Origin: Vogesella sp. LIG4
GTDB lineage: Bacteria; Pseudomonadota; Gammaproteobacteria; Burkholderiales; Chromobacteriaceae
Direction of reading: 5' to 3'
Length of the DNA stretch: 64,000 nucleotides
NCBI RefSeq assembly: GCF_900090205.1
Contig: NZ_LT607802.1
Location: forward strand, 1,974,554-2,038,553
Below, piece after piece: positions 36,699-45,217 of the stretch. Under the pieces are notes generated by a model. It made no database searches. It was not told the DNA's origin and saw only the letters and a program-made list of their open reading frames with translations. The position numbers and the translations under genes were made by a program. Numbering within the stretch: the first letter of the stretch is position 1; every line of letters begins with the position of its first letter.

Positions 36699-37511
36699 TT
36701 AGCCTCCAAACAGACGCTTGAGGAAGCCGACTTTCTCGGCTTCGAGGAAACGCATCGGGCGGGTTTCGCCCAGGAAGCGCGCCACTACGTCGTTGTAGGC
36801 CTCGGCGGCATCGGTACCCTTCTGGTGGATCACCGGGGTGCCGGAGTTGGACGCCTGCAGGATGGCCTGCGATTCCGGAATCACGCCGATCAGGTTCACG
36901 CGCAGGATTTCCTTCACGTCGTCCACCGACAGCATTTCGCCTTTTTCCACGCGGCCCGGTGCATAGCGGGTCAGCAGCAGGTGTTCCTTCACCGGCTCGC
37001 GGCCTTCAATGGCACGGCGCGACTTGGAGGACAGGATGCCGAGGATGCGGTCGGAGTCGCGTACCGAGGACACTTCCGGGTTGGTCACCACGATGGCCTC
37101 GTCGGCGAACAGCAGCGCCAGCAGCGCGCCCTTTTCAATGCCGGCCGGCGAGTCGCAGATGATGTACTCGAAGCCCATGTCGCCCAGCTCCTTCAGTACC
37201 TTCTCCACGCCTTCCTCGCTCAGCGAGTCCTTGTCGCGGGTCTGCGAGGCCGGGATCACGAACAGGTTGTCGCAGTGCTTGTCCTTGATCAGGGTCTGGT
37301 TCAGGCTGGCTTCGCCATTGATCACATTGATCAGGTCGTACACCACGCGGCGCTCGCAGCCCATGATCAGGTCGAGGTTGCGCAGGCCGACGTCGAAGTC
37401 GATCACCACGGTCTTGTGGCCGCGCAGCGCAAGGCCGGAGGAGAAGCTGGCGCTGGTGGTGGTTTTGCCTACACCGCCTTTGCCGGAGGTAACAACGATG
37501 ATTTTTGCCAC
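36699..37511 (-). CDS. minD: septum site-determining ATPase MinD
   Basis: A 270-residue membrane-associated ATPase. The deviant Walker A KGGVGKTTTSA is at residues 11-21, GLRNLDLIMGCERRVVYDLI follows, and the C-terminal membrane-targeting helix is FLEAEKVGFLKRLFGG. The start is taken as GTG at 37511 (V-A-K-I-I-V-V-T), preceded by AAGGA; an upstream ATG inside minC gives a non-homologous leader. Confidence 0.97.
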   Translation of the reverse strand: MAKIIVVTSGKGGVGKTTTSASFSSGLALRGHKTVVIDFDVGLRNLDLIMGCERRVVYDLINVINGEASLNQTLIKDKHCDNLFVIPASQTRDKDSLSEEGVEKVLKELGDMGFEYIICDSPAGIEKGALLALLFADEAIVVTNPEVSSVRDSDRILGILSSKSRRAIEGREPVKEHLLLTRYAPGRVEKGEMLSVDDVKEILRVNLIGVIPESQAILQASNSGTPVIHQKGTDAAEAYNDVVARFLGETRPMRFLEAEKVGFLKRLFGG

Positions 37512-37536
37512 GATGGTGATTCCTTCATGCGAGTTC

Positions 37537-38259
37537 TTATGCACCGAGCGCGCTCATCACGAGGCGCTCGTTCTCAAGGTAAATCTGTGCCGGCTTGCCC
37601 TGGATGCTGTCGGGCAGGCTCTGTTCGATGGTGCGGTACACGCCGGCGATGGAAACCAGTTCGGCTTCCATGCTCTGCACGAAGATGCGTGCCTGGGTGT
37701 TGCCGCGGGCGCCGGCCAGCGCACGGCCGCGCAGCGGCGCGTACACGTGGATGCTGCCGTCGGCGATGATTTCCGCGCCCACGTTGACCATGGCCAGTAC
37801 CACCAGGTCGCCGCCCTTGGCGTAGATCTGCTGGCCGGCGCGCACCGGGCGGTCGATCACCAGCGTGTTGGCCGGCTGTGGCGCCGCTTCCACCACGGGG
37901 GCCGGGGCCGGTGCTTCCATGGCCAGCTCGCTCTGGCGCGGCGTGTTGGCGCTGCTGACGAAGGCCAGGCCGTGCTGGCGCGCCAGCGCCGCCACGGCGT
38001 GGTCGCGGTGGCGCAGCGCGATGATGAGGATGCCCTTGGCGCGGAACAGCGTGCAGATGCGCGCCAGGTCCAGCGACTGCGGCTGGTCGATGCTGTCCAG
38101 ATCGAGCAGGAAAGCCTCGCTCTGGCTGGCGTCCACCTTGTTGCCGAAACGGGTATCCAGCGCGGCAGCCAGTGCCGTGCAGTCGCCGCTGCGCAGCAGG
38201 ATGGCCAGCAGGTCCAGGCTGGCGGATTTGATATCGAAGAGGTTGGCCGAGTGGCTCAT
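37537..38259 (-). CDS. minC: septum site-determining protein MinC
   Basis: A 240-residue FtsZ inhibitor. The N-terminal domain (about 1-110) and the C-terminal beta-helix MinC_C domain (IDRPVRAGQQIYAKGGDLVV, about 135 to end) are both visible, joined by an Ala/Pro linker (EAPAPAPVVEAAPQP). First gene of minCDE-oxyR. Confidence 0.95.
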   Translation of the reverse strand: MSHSANLFDIKSASLDLLAILLRSGDCTALAAALDTRFGNKVDASQSEAFLLDLDSIDQPQSLDLARICTLFRAKGILIIALRHRDHAVAALARQHGLAFVSSANTPRQSELAMEAPAPAPVVEAAPQPANTLVIDRPVRAGQQIYAKGGDLVVLAMVNVGAEIIADGSIHVYAPLRGRALAGARGNTQARIFVQSMEAELVSIAGVYRTIEQSLPDSIQGKPAQIYLENERLVMSALGA

Positions 38260-38627
38260 TGTGAGACTTTGCTAACAGATAGATTTAATTTATGACGGCG
38301 AGTGTATAGCTTTGCCCTACTGCTTTCAACGCGCAGCAGTGGCTTTTGCTTGTATCGGTGGGACAGGTGGCGGCCGTGGCATGCCAGTGTGGTTTTCTTG
38401 CTGTGCACGGCAGCAATGCCTGGCTTGTCATCGCGTTGTCATCCGCGGGCGGCAAACTGCGAAAGCTGTTGCAAAAATAGTCACTTACGCCGGCGGTTAT
38501 GCAAATACACTTGACATTGCTGCGGTGCAATATATGATGTGAATTGTTGCACCGCAACAACCAGAACAAGGATAAGAACCAACGGTTTTGCTGCTGAGTT
38601 CTCAATTACTGCGAAGAGGATTACTCC
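38260..38627. other. divergent intergenic region between minC and the phasin gene
   Basis: 368 bases without a gene. The minC-proximal half shows nothing clear; the phasin-proximal part holds the promoter and inverted repeats listed separately. Confidence 0.6.
38511..38560 (+). promoter_or_regulatory. phasin promoter with PhaR-like inverted repeats
   Basis: TTGACA (38511-38516), a 16-base spacer and TATGAT (38533-38538) form a near-consensus promoter. Two related sites overlap it: TTGCTGCGGTGCAA (38518-38531) in the spacer, and the palindrome TTGTTGCACCGCAACAA (38544-38560) at the expected transcription start. TGC-N3-GCA palindromes resemble reported binding sites of the PHA-responsive repressor PhaR; that identity is inference. 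Confidence 0.55.
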
Positions 38628-39197
38628 ATGTTTACCAACGTACAAGAATTGTCCGCTTTCGGTCAGGCCCAGTTCGACAAAGCCGTTCGTCTGTCGTCCA
38701 TCATGCTGGCCAGTGCCGAACGCATCTCCAACCTGCAGCTGGACATTGCTCGCAAGGTTCTGGCCGAAAACGCCGAAACCGTTAAGCAGCTGACCGGCAT
38801 CAAGGACCCGAAGTCGCTGGCCGAATTCCAGGCTGGCCTGGTTCAGCCGAACCTGGACAAGACCCTGGCCACCGCACGTGAAGTGTACGACGCCACCGTG
38901 GCTGCCCAGACCGAGCTGACTTCCTTCGTGGAAGAGCAGGTTGCCGAAACCAACAAGCAGGTGCTGGAAGCGCTGGACCGTCTGGCCAAGCACGCACCGG
39001 CCGGTTCCGAATCCGCCGTACAGGTTCTGAAGAACCTGGTGAGCTCCGGCAACGCCGCTTTCGAAAACGCGTCCAAGACCGCCAAGAAAGTTGGCAGCGA
39101 TTTCGCCGAAGCCAGCGTGGAAGCTGCCCAGTCTTCCGCCAAGGCTGCTACCGCTGCTGTTAGCCGCGCGCGCAAGGCCGCTACCCCGTCTGCCTGA
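38628..39197 (+). CDS. phaP: phasin family protein
   Basis: A 189-residue amphipathic helical protein that coats polyhydroxyalkanoate granules. NVQELSAFGQAQFDKAVRLS at the N-terminus and the following long helices without membrane segments match the Phasin_2 family, ending in an Ala/Lys-rich tail (AKAATAAVSRARKAATPSA). Codon use is biased as in abundant proteins. The PHA synthase genes are not in this window. Confidence 0.93.
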   Translation: MFTNVQELSAFGQAQFDKAVRLSSIMLASAERISNLQLDIARKVLAENAETVKQLTGIKDPKSLAEFQAGLVQPNLDKTLATAREVYDATVAAQTELTSFVEEQVAETNKQVLEALDRLAKHAPAGSESAVQVLKNLVSSGNAAFENASKTAKKVGSDFAEASVEAAQSSAKAATAAVSRARKAATPSA

Positions 39198-39215
39198 TCG
39201 CTTACCGCGATTGTC

Positions 39216-39250
39216 AAAAAGCCCGCAATAGCGGGCTTTTTGCTTTTTGG
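39216..39250 (+). terminator. rho-independent terminator after the phasin gene
   Basis: AAAAAGCCCGC (39216-39226) pairs with GCGGGCTTTTT (39231-39241) around AATA and is followed by more T. Confidence 0.92.
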
Positions 39251-39267
39251 CACGTGCTGGCGGCTGG

Positions 39268-39960
39268 CTAAGGCGGGCTGTTGCCGCCGGTCGCGGCGGC
39301 CATCCCGTCCAGGGCGGTGTCCAGCAGCTGGCGCGCATTTTCACCCAGCTCATTGGCCAGCAGCAGTAGCCGCGCCAGGTTAAGGGCGAAGTGCTGCTGG
39401 CGGGCGGGCGGCTGGCGAAACTCGTCCAGCAGCTGCCATTGTTGCTGTTCGGTGATGGGGGCGGCGCCCTGTTGCTGCAGGTAGTCCTGGCACAATGCGG
39501 CCAACTGTTGCAGCAATTCCTGCTGTTGCAACAGCAGCGTGGGCCAGTCGATCAGCTTGCTGTCGGGTTGGGGCAGTTGCTGCAACAGCAGGGGGCCGCT
39601 GAGGTAGAACAGCAGGTCGAATGCCCGGCGGCAGAAGCTGGCGGCGCCCAGCGGGCCGCAGTACAGCCAGGCGCCAGGCTGCAGTGCCAGAGCATCCAGC
39701 AGCGGCCGCGCCTGTTCCAGCGCGCCGGGCTGGCCGGCTACCAGCAGGGCAAAGCCGTTGCCGCTCTGCGGCGGCAGCCACGGGCTGTTGATTTCCAGGT
39801 CGGGGGCGGTGCGCGGTGGCTTGGCCAGTGACAGCACACCGCAGTGGATGCGCAGCTGCTGCCATTGCAGGCAGTTGGCCCTGGCTTGCTCCGTTACATC
39901 CAGCGCCGCGGCCTGTAGCCGTTGCCGCAGGGCGTGCCGGTAGGCTGGGTCCGTGGGCAT
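39268..39960 (-). CDS. uncharacterised protein, possible remnant-like 6-phosphogluconate dehydrogenase C-domain
   Basis: A 230-residue, Leu/Gln-rich protein. I do not firmly recognise it. The segment QLRIHCGVLSLAKPP, then GFALLVAGQPGALEQARPLL and WLYCGPLGAASFCRRAFDLL, follow in order the D-C-G-x-S-G, M-x-G-G and H-x-G-P-x-G-A-G-H motifs of 6PGDH / beta-hydroxyacid dehydrogenases. However, the NAD-binding domain is missing and the catalytic His/Lys are replaced, so it is unlikely to be an active dehydrogenase. It follows the LysR gene by four bases, so they are co-transcribed. TGCGGCCAAC lies at 39496-39505. Confidence 0.6.
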   Translation of the reverse strand: MPTDPAYRHALRQRLQAAALDVTEQARANCLQWQQLRIHCGVLSLAKPPRTAPDLEINSPWLPPQSGNGFALLVAGQPGALEQARPLLDALALQPGAWLYCGPLGAASFCRRAFDLLFYLSGPLLLQQLPQPDSKLIDWPTLLLQQQELLQQLAALCQDYLQQQGAAPITEQQQWQLLDEFRQPPARQQHFALNLARLLLLANELGENARQLLDTALDGMAAATGGNSPP

Positions 39961-39964
39961 GTCG

Positions 39965-40855
39965 TCAGTTCAGGTGCCAGTCGAAGGTTTGCAGGCGCTT
40001 GATGAACCAGCTCAGCGCCTGACCGGGCTGGCTTTCCTTCCAGGCATAGTGCAGGCCGACCAGCGGGCGCTTTTCTTCCAGCTCCCGGACGACCAGGCGG
40101 CCGGCGGTCAGGTCGTCGTGGATGCGGCAGGTCGGCAGGAAGCCCACACCCAGGCCGGCTTTCTGCACCGCGATCTTGTCTTCCACGCTGGCTACCGTCA
40201 GGCGCGGCTGGCCTTCCTGGATGGAGATGCTGCGCGGCGGCAGGCTGCGCGAGGTGTCGGCGGCCACCGCCACGCGGTAGCGGCGCAGCACGTGTTGTGG
40301 AATCGGTTCCTCGGCGCTGGCCAGCGGGTGATCCGGCGCCACGCAGAATACGAACTGCACCTTGCCCATCGGCTTGCTGTGGAACACGCCACCCTGGCTG
40401 TTTTCGGTGGCGCCGATCACCAGGTCGGCGCGGTTGTCCACCAGCGCGTCCCAGGTGCCGCCGAACACCTCGCGGCTCAGTCGCAGCTCGGTATCCGCCT
40501 CAAGCGCATCGAATTCGCTGATCAGGCGCAGCACGTCGTCGAAGCGCAGCAGGTCGGACATGGCGATGCGCAGCTGGCCTTCCCAGCCGGTGGCGTGGGT
40601 CTTGACCCGGCTTTCCACCATGGCGGCCGAATCCAGCAGCGCGCGGCCTTCCTTTAGCAGCAGTTCGCCGGCCGAAGTCAGCCGGGCCTTGTGTCCACTG
40701 CGGTCGAACAACTGCACATTCAGATCCTGTTCCAGCTTTTGCACGCTGTAGGTAATGGCAGAGGGGACGCGGTACAGCTCCTCGGCCGCGGCGGCAAAGC
40801 TGCCGCGACGGTCGATGGCATCCAGCACCATCAGTGAATCCAGAGTCAATTTCAT
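39965..40855 (-). CDS. LysR-family transcriptional regulator
   Basis: A 296-residue regulator with an N-terminal winged HTH (LMVLDAIDRRGSFAAAAEEL) and a type 2 periplasmic-binding effector domain starting near residue 90. It is divergent from the flavodoxin-like gene and likely controls it; this resembles the pairing of LysR regulators with quinone-reductase or WrbA-like genes. Inducer unknown. Confidence 0.9.
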   Translation of the reverse strand: MKLTLDSLMVLDAIDRRGSFAAAAEELYRVPSAITYSVQKLEQDLNVQLFDRSGHKARLTSAGELLLKEGRALLDSAAMVESRVKTHATGWEGQLRIAMSDLLRFDDVLRLISEFDALEADTELRLSREVFGGTWDALVDNRADLVIGATENSQGGVFHSKPMGKVQFVFCVAPDHPLASAEEPIPQHVLRRYRVAVAADTSRSLPPRSISIQEGQPRLTVASVEDKIAVQKAGLGVGFLPTCRIHDDLTAGRLVVRELEEKRPLVGLHYAWKESQPGQALSWFIKRLQTFDWHLN

Positions 40856-40935
40856 CGTCAGATTTTCTGAAAATAAAAATCAAAATGTTCTGCTGTTTTT
40901 GCAGGCAGGGCGTTTTTATACTGCGCCATGCCTTG

Positions 40936-40963
40936 TCAAATCAAGGGCAGTTGCCTGATTTGA
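40936..40963. promoter_or_regulatory. candidate LysR operator between the divergent genes
   Basis: TCAAATCA (40936-40943) and TGATTTGA (40956-40963) are perfect inverted arms 12 bases apart, in a 220-base divergent region. They have the T-N-A spaced symmetry common in LysR sites. Confidence 0.5.
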
Positions 40964-41075
40964 TGCGTGCCGGCAACAGGCTTGCACGCCAGTTTTTTTG
41001 AATTTATCGGGCCGCTTGCTGCTGCAGCCGGCTGGTCACTATGCCTTCGTTCTATCGTTATATAAGGATTTTTGA

Positions 41076-41624
41076 ATGACTACCAAGCTTGCCGTGGTGT
41101 ATCACAGTGGTTATGGCCATACCGCCAAAGTAGCGGAAGAAGTGGCTGCCGGCGCTCGCGACCATGCCGAAGTGGCACTGTTTACCGCCGAGGACGCCAG
41201 CCAGCGTTTGGACGAACTGCTGGCCTTCGACGCCATCATCTTCGGCGCACCGACCTATATGGGCAGCGCATCTGCCGGCTTCAAGGCCTTCATGGATGCC
41301 AGCTCCAAGATCTGGTTCACCCAGGGCTGGAAAGACAAGATCGCCGCCGGTTTCACCGTTTCCAACAGCCCCAGCGGCGACAAGCTGAACACCTTGCAGC
41401 AGCTGTCGGTGTTTGCCGCCCAGCACAGCATGATCTGGGTGGGCACCGGCCTGCTGCCGGGTGGTGTGACCGGTAGCCAGATCAACCGCTACGGCAGCTC
41501 GCTGGGCCTGATGACCCGTACCGACAATGCGCCGGCCGAGGTTACCCCGGATGCGTCCGACCTGGAATCCGCCCGCCTGTTCGGCGCCCGCGTGGCCCAG
41601 ACTGCCGGCCGTTTCGCCAAGTAA
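41076..41624 (+). CDS. flavodoxin family protein / NAD(P)H-dependent FMN reductase, WrbA-like
   Basis: A 182-residue flavodoxin-fold protein. The phosphate-binding loop VVYHSGYGHTAKVAEEVAAG is at residues 7-26. FDAIIFGAPTYMGSASAGFKAF and the NSPSGDKLNTLQQL segment fit WrbA-like quinone reductases, though it is slightly short for that group. Likely a detoxifying quinone reductase. Divergent LysR gene next door. Confidence 0.88.
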   Translation: MTTKLAVVYHSGYGHTAKVAEEVAAGARDHAEVALFTAEDASQRLDELLAFDAIIFGAPTYMGSASAGFKAFMDASSKIWFTQGWKDKIAAGFTVSNSPSGDKLNTLQQLSVFAAQHSMIWVGTGLLPGGVTGSQINRYGSSLGLMTRTDNAPAEVTPDASDLESARLFGARVAQTAGRFAK

Positions 41625-41642
41625 GGTTGGCCGCAAGCCAGC

Positions 41643-41672
41643 AAAAAGCCGGAGCATGCTCCGGCTTTTTTT
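41643..41672. terminator. bidirectional terminator between the flavodoxin gene and ppa
   Basis: AAAAAGCCGGAGC pairs with GCTCCGGCTTTTT in a 28-bp palindrome (41643-41670), followed by T on both strands. A motif copy (41626-41635) lies one base after the flavodoxin stop. Confidence 0.92.
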
Positions 41673-41686
41673 GTATCTGACAACGA

Positions 41687-42214
41687 TCAGGCCTTGGCGC
41701 GTTCGATGCCTTCCACCAGTTCGCGGGTGGCGTCTTCCAGCGAGCCCCAGCCCTGGATCTTCACCCACTTGCCCTTTTCCAGATCCTTGTAGTGCTCGAA
41801 GAAGTGCACCATCTGGTCGCGTAGCAGCTGCGGCAGGTGTTCCAGTTTCTGGATGTCCTTGTACATCGGGCACAGCTTTTCCACCGGCACGGCTACCAGC
41901 TTGGCGTCCACGCCGCCGTCGTCTTCCATCTTGATCATGCCCAGTGCGCGTACGCGGATCACCACGCCCGGCGGCAGCGGGAACGGGGTTACCACCAGCA
42001 CGTCAACCGGGTCGCCATCGCCAGCCAGGGTCTGCGGCACGAAGCCGTAGTTGGCCGGGTACATCATGGAGGTGCCCATGAAGCGGTCAACCATGATGGC
42101 GCCGCTTTCCTTGTCGAATTCGTACTTGATCGGCGCAGCGTTGGCGGAGATTTCGATTACGACGTTGAAGTCGTTCGGCATGTCTTTGCCCGGGCCGATG
42201 AGGTCGATGTTCAT
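41687..42214 (-). CDS. ppa: inorganic pyrophosphatase
   Basis: A 175-residue family I soluble pyrophosphatase. The signature DGDPVDVLVV (about residues 67-76) holds the metal-binding aspartates, with NYGFVPQTLAGDGDP upstream. The start at 42214 (MNIDLIGPGKDMPNDFNVVI) is the family start, with AGGAG upstream on the minus strand; a longer in-frame leader lacks homology. Confidence 0.96.
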   Translation of the reverse strand: MNIDLIGPGKDMPNDFNVVIEISANAAPIKYEFDKESGAIMVDRFMGTSMMYPANYGFVPQTLAGDGDPVDVLVVTPFPLPPGVVIRVRALGMIKMEDDGGVDAKLVAVPVEKLCPMYKDIQKLEHLPQLLRDQMVHFFEHYKDLEKGKWVKIQGWGSLEDATRELVEGIERAKA

Positions 42215-42319
42215 GCGAGGAGTCCTTTTCCGCTTGTGTTGGAAACAAATAACCGCGGGATTATACCAGCAGGCAGGGCAGGGTATAATTGCCACTATTG
42301 ATGACCTTCATCACCGTGC

Positions 42320-42943
42320 ATGATGCTAGATACCCTGATTACCGAATTCGATCGCGGCCTGCGCACGCTGTTTGCGCCGGCGCACAGCGCCCGCCCGCAT
42401 CCCGACCATGCCGTGGCCGAGGCCGATCTGAACCACGACGAGAAGCAGCACGCGCTGGGGCTGATGCGCGTGAACCACTGCGGCGAGGTATGCGCGCAGG
42501 CGCTGTACCAGGGCCAGGCGCTGACCGCGCGTGACCCGGCGGCGCGCGAGGCGCTGCGCCATGCCGCCTTCGAGGAGGTGGAGCACCTGGCGTGGACCGA
42601 GCAGCGCATCCGCGAACTGGGTGGCCGCCCCAGTCTGTTCAACCCGTTGTGGTATACCGGCTCGCTGGCCCTGGGCGTGGCCGCCGGCATGCTGGGCGAC
42701 AAGTGGAACCTGGGTTTCCTGGAGGAAACCGAGCATCAGGTGGGCGCCCACCTGGAAAGCCACCTCAGCGAGCTGCCGGTGCAGGATGCGCGCAGCCGCG
42801 CCATCGTGGCGCAGATGCACCAGGACGAGCTCAAGCATGCCGACATGGCGCACGAGTACGGCGCGGCGAAGCTGCCGGCGCCGGTGCGCGGCATGATGAA
42901 GCTCACCGCCAGGCTGATGACCAGTACCAGCTACCGCGTCTGA
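42320..42943 (+). CDS. coq7: 2-polyprenyl-3-methyl-6-methoxy-1,4-benzoquinone monooxygenase (demethoxyubiquinone hydroxylase)
   Basis: A 207-residue di-iron monooxygenase in ubiquinone synthesis. Iron ligands are visible in MRVNHCGEVCAQALYQGQAL, AAFEEVEHLAWTEQRI, EETEHQVGAHLESH and HQDELKHADMA. The name clk-1/Coq7 applies to this betaproteobacterial form that replaces UbiF. The first of two adjacent ATGs (42320) is used. Confidence 0.95.
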   Translation: MMLDTLITEFDRGLRTLFAPAHSARPHPDHAVAEADLNHDEKQHALGLMRVNHCGEVCAQALYQGQALTARDPAAREALRHAAFEEVEHLAWTEQRIRELGGRPSLFNPLWYTGSLALGVAAGMLGDKWNLGFLEETEHQVGAHLESHLSELPVQDARSRAIVAQMHQDELKHADMAHEYGAAKLPAPVRGMMKLTARLMTSTSYRV

Positions 42944-42964
42944 AGCAGCACCCGCACAAACGAC

Positions 42965-42990
42965 AAGGCCGCCGTCAGGCGGCCTTGTTG
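42965..42990 (+). terminator. terminator after coq7
   Basis: AAGGCCGCC (42965-42973) pairs with GGCGGCCTT (42978-42986) around GTCA, followed by GTTG. A motif copy (42996-43005) and a one-mismatch partner (43012-43021) follow. Confidence 0.75.
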
Positions 42991-43098
42991 CATCTTGCGG
43001 CCAACCTTTGAGTTGGCTGCATGCGCTACTGCCATGCCCGCTATCCGGGCCTTGGGGTCATGTCGCGAGGTGGCCGTTTTCCCCGTCTGGCGACAACA

Positions 43099-43125
43099 AA
43101 AAAGCGGAACCGGTGGGTTCCGCTT
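43099..43125 (-). terminator. terminator of the minus-strand putrescine-binding protein gene
   Basis: AAGCGGAACC (43102-43111) pairs with GGTTCCGCTT (43116-43125); on the minus strand it runs into TTTTTTGTTG. Confidence 0.85.
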
Positions 43126-43195
43126 GGTGCAGGCTGTTTCAGTGCCGGGTCGTCTTGCGTAACAGGTGCATCCTGCTACGCAAGAGATGACCGGA

Positions 43196-44287
43196 TCAGC
43201 TCGGGCGATTCAGTTTGAAGTTCTGCCACAGTCGATTGTAGGCCCGCAGAATCTTGGGATCGACGGCGCGAATGATGAAGCCGTTCTTCAAATCTTCCGA
43301 GGACGGGAAGATGCTGCGATCGCTCAGGTATTTCTTTTCCACGTACTGGCGGGCAACCTGGCTGCCTGGTGCGTAGGTAACCTTATTGGCGTTTGCTGCG
43401 GCGACCTTGGCATCCAGGTTGTAGTTGATCCATGCCAGCGCATTGGCGACGTTCTTGGCATCCTTGGGGATGGTCATGCTGTCAACCCAGATGCCCACAC
43501 CGGATTTCGGTACCAATGGCACGATTTTCACGCCACGCTTCGCCTCTTCGGCCCGGCGCTTGGCGATGTTCAGGTCGCCACCGTAGCCGAGGGCCAGGCA
43601 GGCGTCGCCACTGGCCATGTCATTGATGTAGCCGGAGGAGGAGAAGCGGGTGATGCTTTCGCGAATGGCGGCCAACTTGGGGGCGATATCCTTGTAGTCC
43701 GCCTCATTGCTGCTGCTGGTGGGCTTGCCAAAATAACGCATGGCCACCGGCAGGAAGTCGGACGGGGAGTCCAGTACGCTGACACCGCAGGATTTCAGTT
43801 TGGAAACGTATTCGGGCTTGAACAGCAAATCCCAGGCGTTATCCGGCAGCTTGCCACCCAGCGCCTTCTTTACCTTCTCTTCATTGATGCCCAGAGTAAC
43901 CGTGCCCCAGAAATAGGGGACAGCAAACTTGTTGCCCGGATCGGACGCTTCCATCAGCTTGAGCAGCGCCGGGTCAATGTCCTTGTAGTTCGGGATCTTG
44001 CTCTTGTCGATCGGCTGGAACAGGCCGGCCTTGATTCCCACTTCCAGCGCGTTGTTGGACGGCACGGTGATGTCATAACCGGAGTGACCAGTCAGCAGCT
44101 TGGCATTCAGGGTTTCCATGCTGTCATACACGTCGTAGCGCACTTTGATCCCGGTCTGCTTGCTGAAGGCCGGCACAGTAGTCGGTGCGATGTAGTCGGA
44201 CCAGTTGTAGACGTTCAACACGGGCTCTGCATGAGCCGCAACCATGACAGAAGCGGCCAGCAGGCCACCGGTCAACTTATTTTTCAT
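43196..44287 (-). CDS. potF: periplasmic polyamine-binding protein (PotF/SpuD-like)
   Basis: A 363-residue solute-binding protein with a signal peptide (1-20, ending AHA). VLNVYNWSDYIAPTTVPAF at the mature N-terminus and LLFKPEYVSKLKSCGVSVLDSPSDFL are typical of spermidine/putrescine binding proteins. The start is ATG at 44287, with AGGA upstream, not the GTG one codon before. No PotGHI permease or ATPase genes adjoin it. It is divergent from a second, similar gene. Confidence 0.92.
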   Translation of the reverse strand: MKNKLTGGLLAASVMVAAHAEPVLNVYNWSDYIAPTTVPAFSKQTGIKVRYDVYDSMETLNAKLLTGHSGYDITVPSNNALEVGIKAGLFQPIDKSKIPNYKDIDPALLKLMEASDPGNKFAVPYFWGTVTLGINEEKVKKALGGKLPDNAWDLLFKPEYVSKLKSCGVSVLDSPSDFLPVAMRYFGKPTSSSNEADYKDIAPKLAAIRESITRFSSSGYINDMASGDACLALGYGGDLNIAKRRAEEAKRGVKIVPLVPKSGVGIWVDSMTIPKDAKNVANALAWINYNLDAKVAAANANKVTYAPGSQVARQYVEKKYLSDRSIFPSSEDLKNGFIIRAVDPKILRAYNRLWQNFKLNRPS

Positions 44288-45217
44288 CACTTCAGTCCTG
44301 TGTGTGAGCGCGCGTGCGCGATCTTGCGTTTAATAAATTAGCCACAAAGTAGCAACTCTACCACAATTTATTAAACGATGGCTTGGGTTGCGCAAGGTGG
44401 CTGGAATGGTAACGATTACTGGGAAAAGCGCTTGCCATATGCTTCTCATGCGCTGTTGCCATGGCGCGGCAGGAAAAGGAGATTGCTTTTCGAGGGAAGA
44501 CTGACAATGGGTGTTAATGCTAAGTGAATTTCCGGTATTCCGAAACTGCCCGCTTGGCGGTGAGTGGGTGCCCCGGACCGCCGGCTGCGCAGCTTGTCAC
44601 TGGGTCATCAGGCCTGCTGCCAACCGGTAGCGCCAGACTCTGGGGCGCACGGTGCATAAGTAGCAAAGCATGACTGCATATTTTACCTGATGTAACGGCC
44701 CTGCCAGCGGAAGTTGGCAGGGCCGCTGCGTTTCTTGAGGGCATGGCGGCCGAGATTGCCGGCATTTCGCTCAGGGCGGACAGGTGTGGCGATTACGCCC
44801 GGTGACAAGAAAAGCCCGAGGGCGATAGCACCTTATCTCATGCCGGGCGTGCGGCCAACTCCCCCAGGGTGGGTACCTACCAAGGGTAATGTACAGCATG
44901 AATAAGCAGTGTCATTACTAATTGGGCAGGTAGCTGGCGTGTACAGCTGAGTCATCCAGGCATTCGCCTTGGGCAAAATGTAAAAGGCATGCCGACAAGT
45001 CAGTGCGGCAGTTTATGCTTTTGTCGTTTTGTGCTTGCGGCATTACTGCGCCTTTGCTGACAGGGCTTAAGCCACAAAGCCAAACCTGCTTGTCCTGCGT
45101 TATTTGAGGGTTGTTCTTTGCGCCTGTTGCGAGAACACTGGCTGTAAGCCGGGCGCTCGGGAGTTGCCGCATTTATCTCCTCCAATTGCTATAACCATCT
45201 GCTTAGGGAGTGCTTTC
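44288..45217. other. long intergenic region between two divergent polyamine-binding protein genes
   Basis: 930 bases without a convincing gene on either strand. It holds a hairpin at 44696-44725, a motif copy at 44850-44859 and moderately AT-rich stretches near both starts. Small open frames here lack ribosome sites or recognisable composition. No known riboswitch motif was recognised. Confidence 0.6.
44696..44725. terminator. isolated hairpin in the potF-potF intergenic region
   Basis: CGGCCCTGCCA (44696-44706) pairs with TGGCAGGGCCG (44715-44725) in an 11-pair stem, followed by CTGCGTTTCTT. The gene it would terminate is not evident, which hints at a lost gene or a small RNA. Confidence 0.5.

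Noticed and set aside
44520..44765. An 81-codon minus-strand frame in the potF intergenic region
   Set aside because: No ribosome site, no recognisable domain and it spans a hairpin; too weak to call.
44900..45217. A possible riboswitch or attenuator leader before the second potF gene
   Set aside because: No known riboswitch motif and no clear terminator/antiterminator pair could be drawn.
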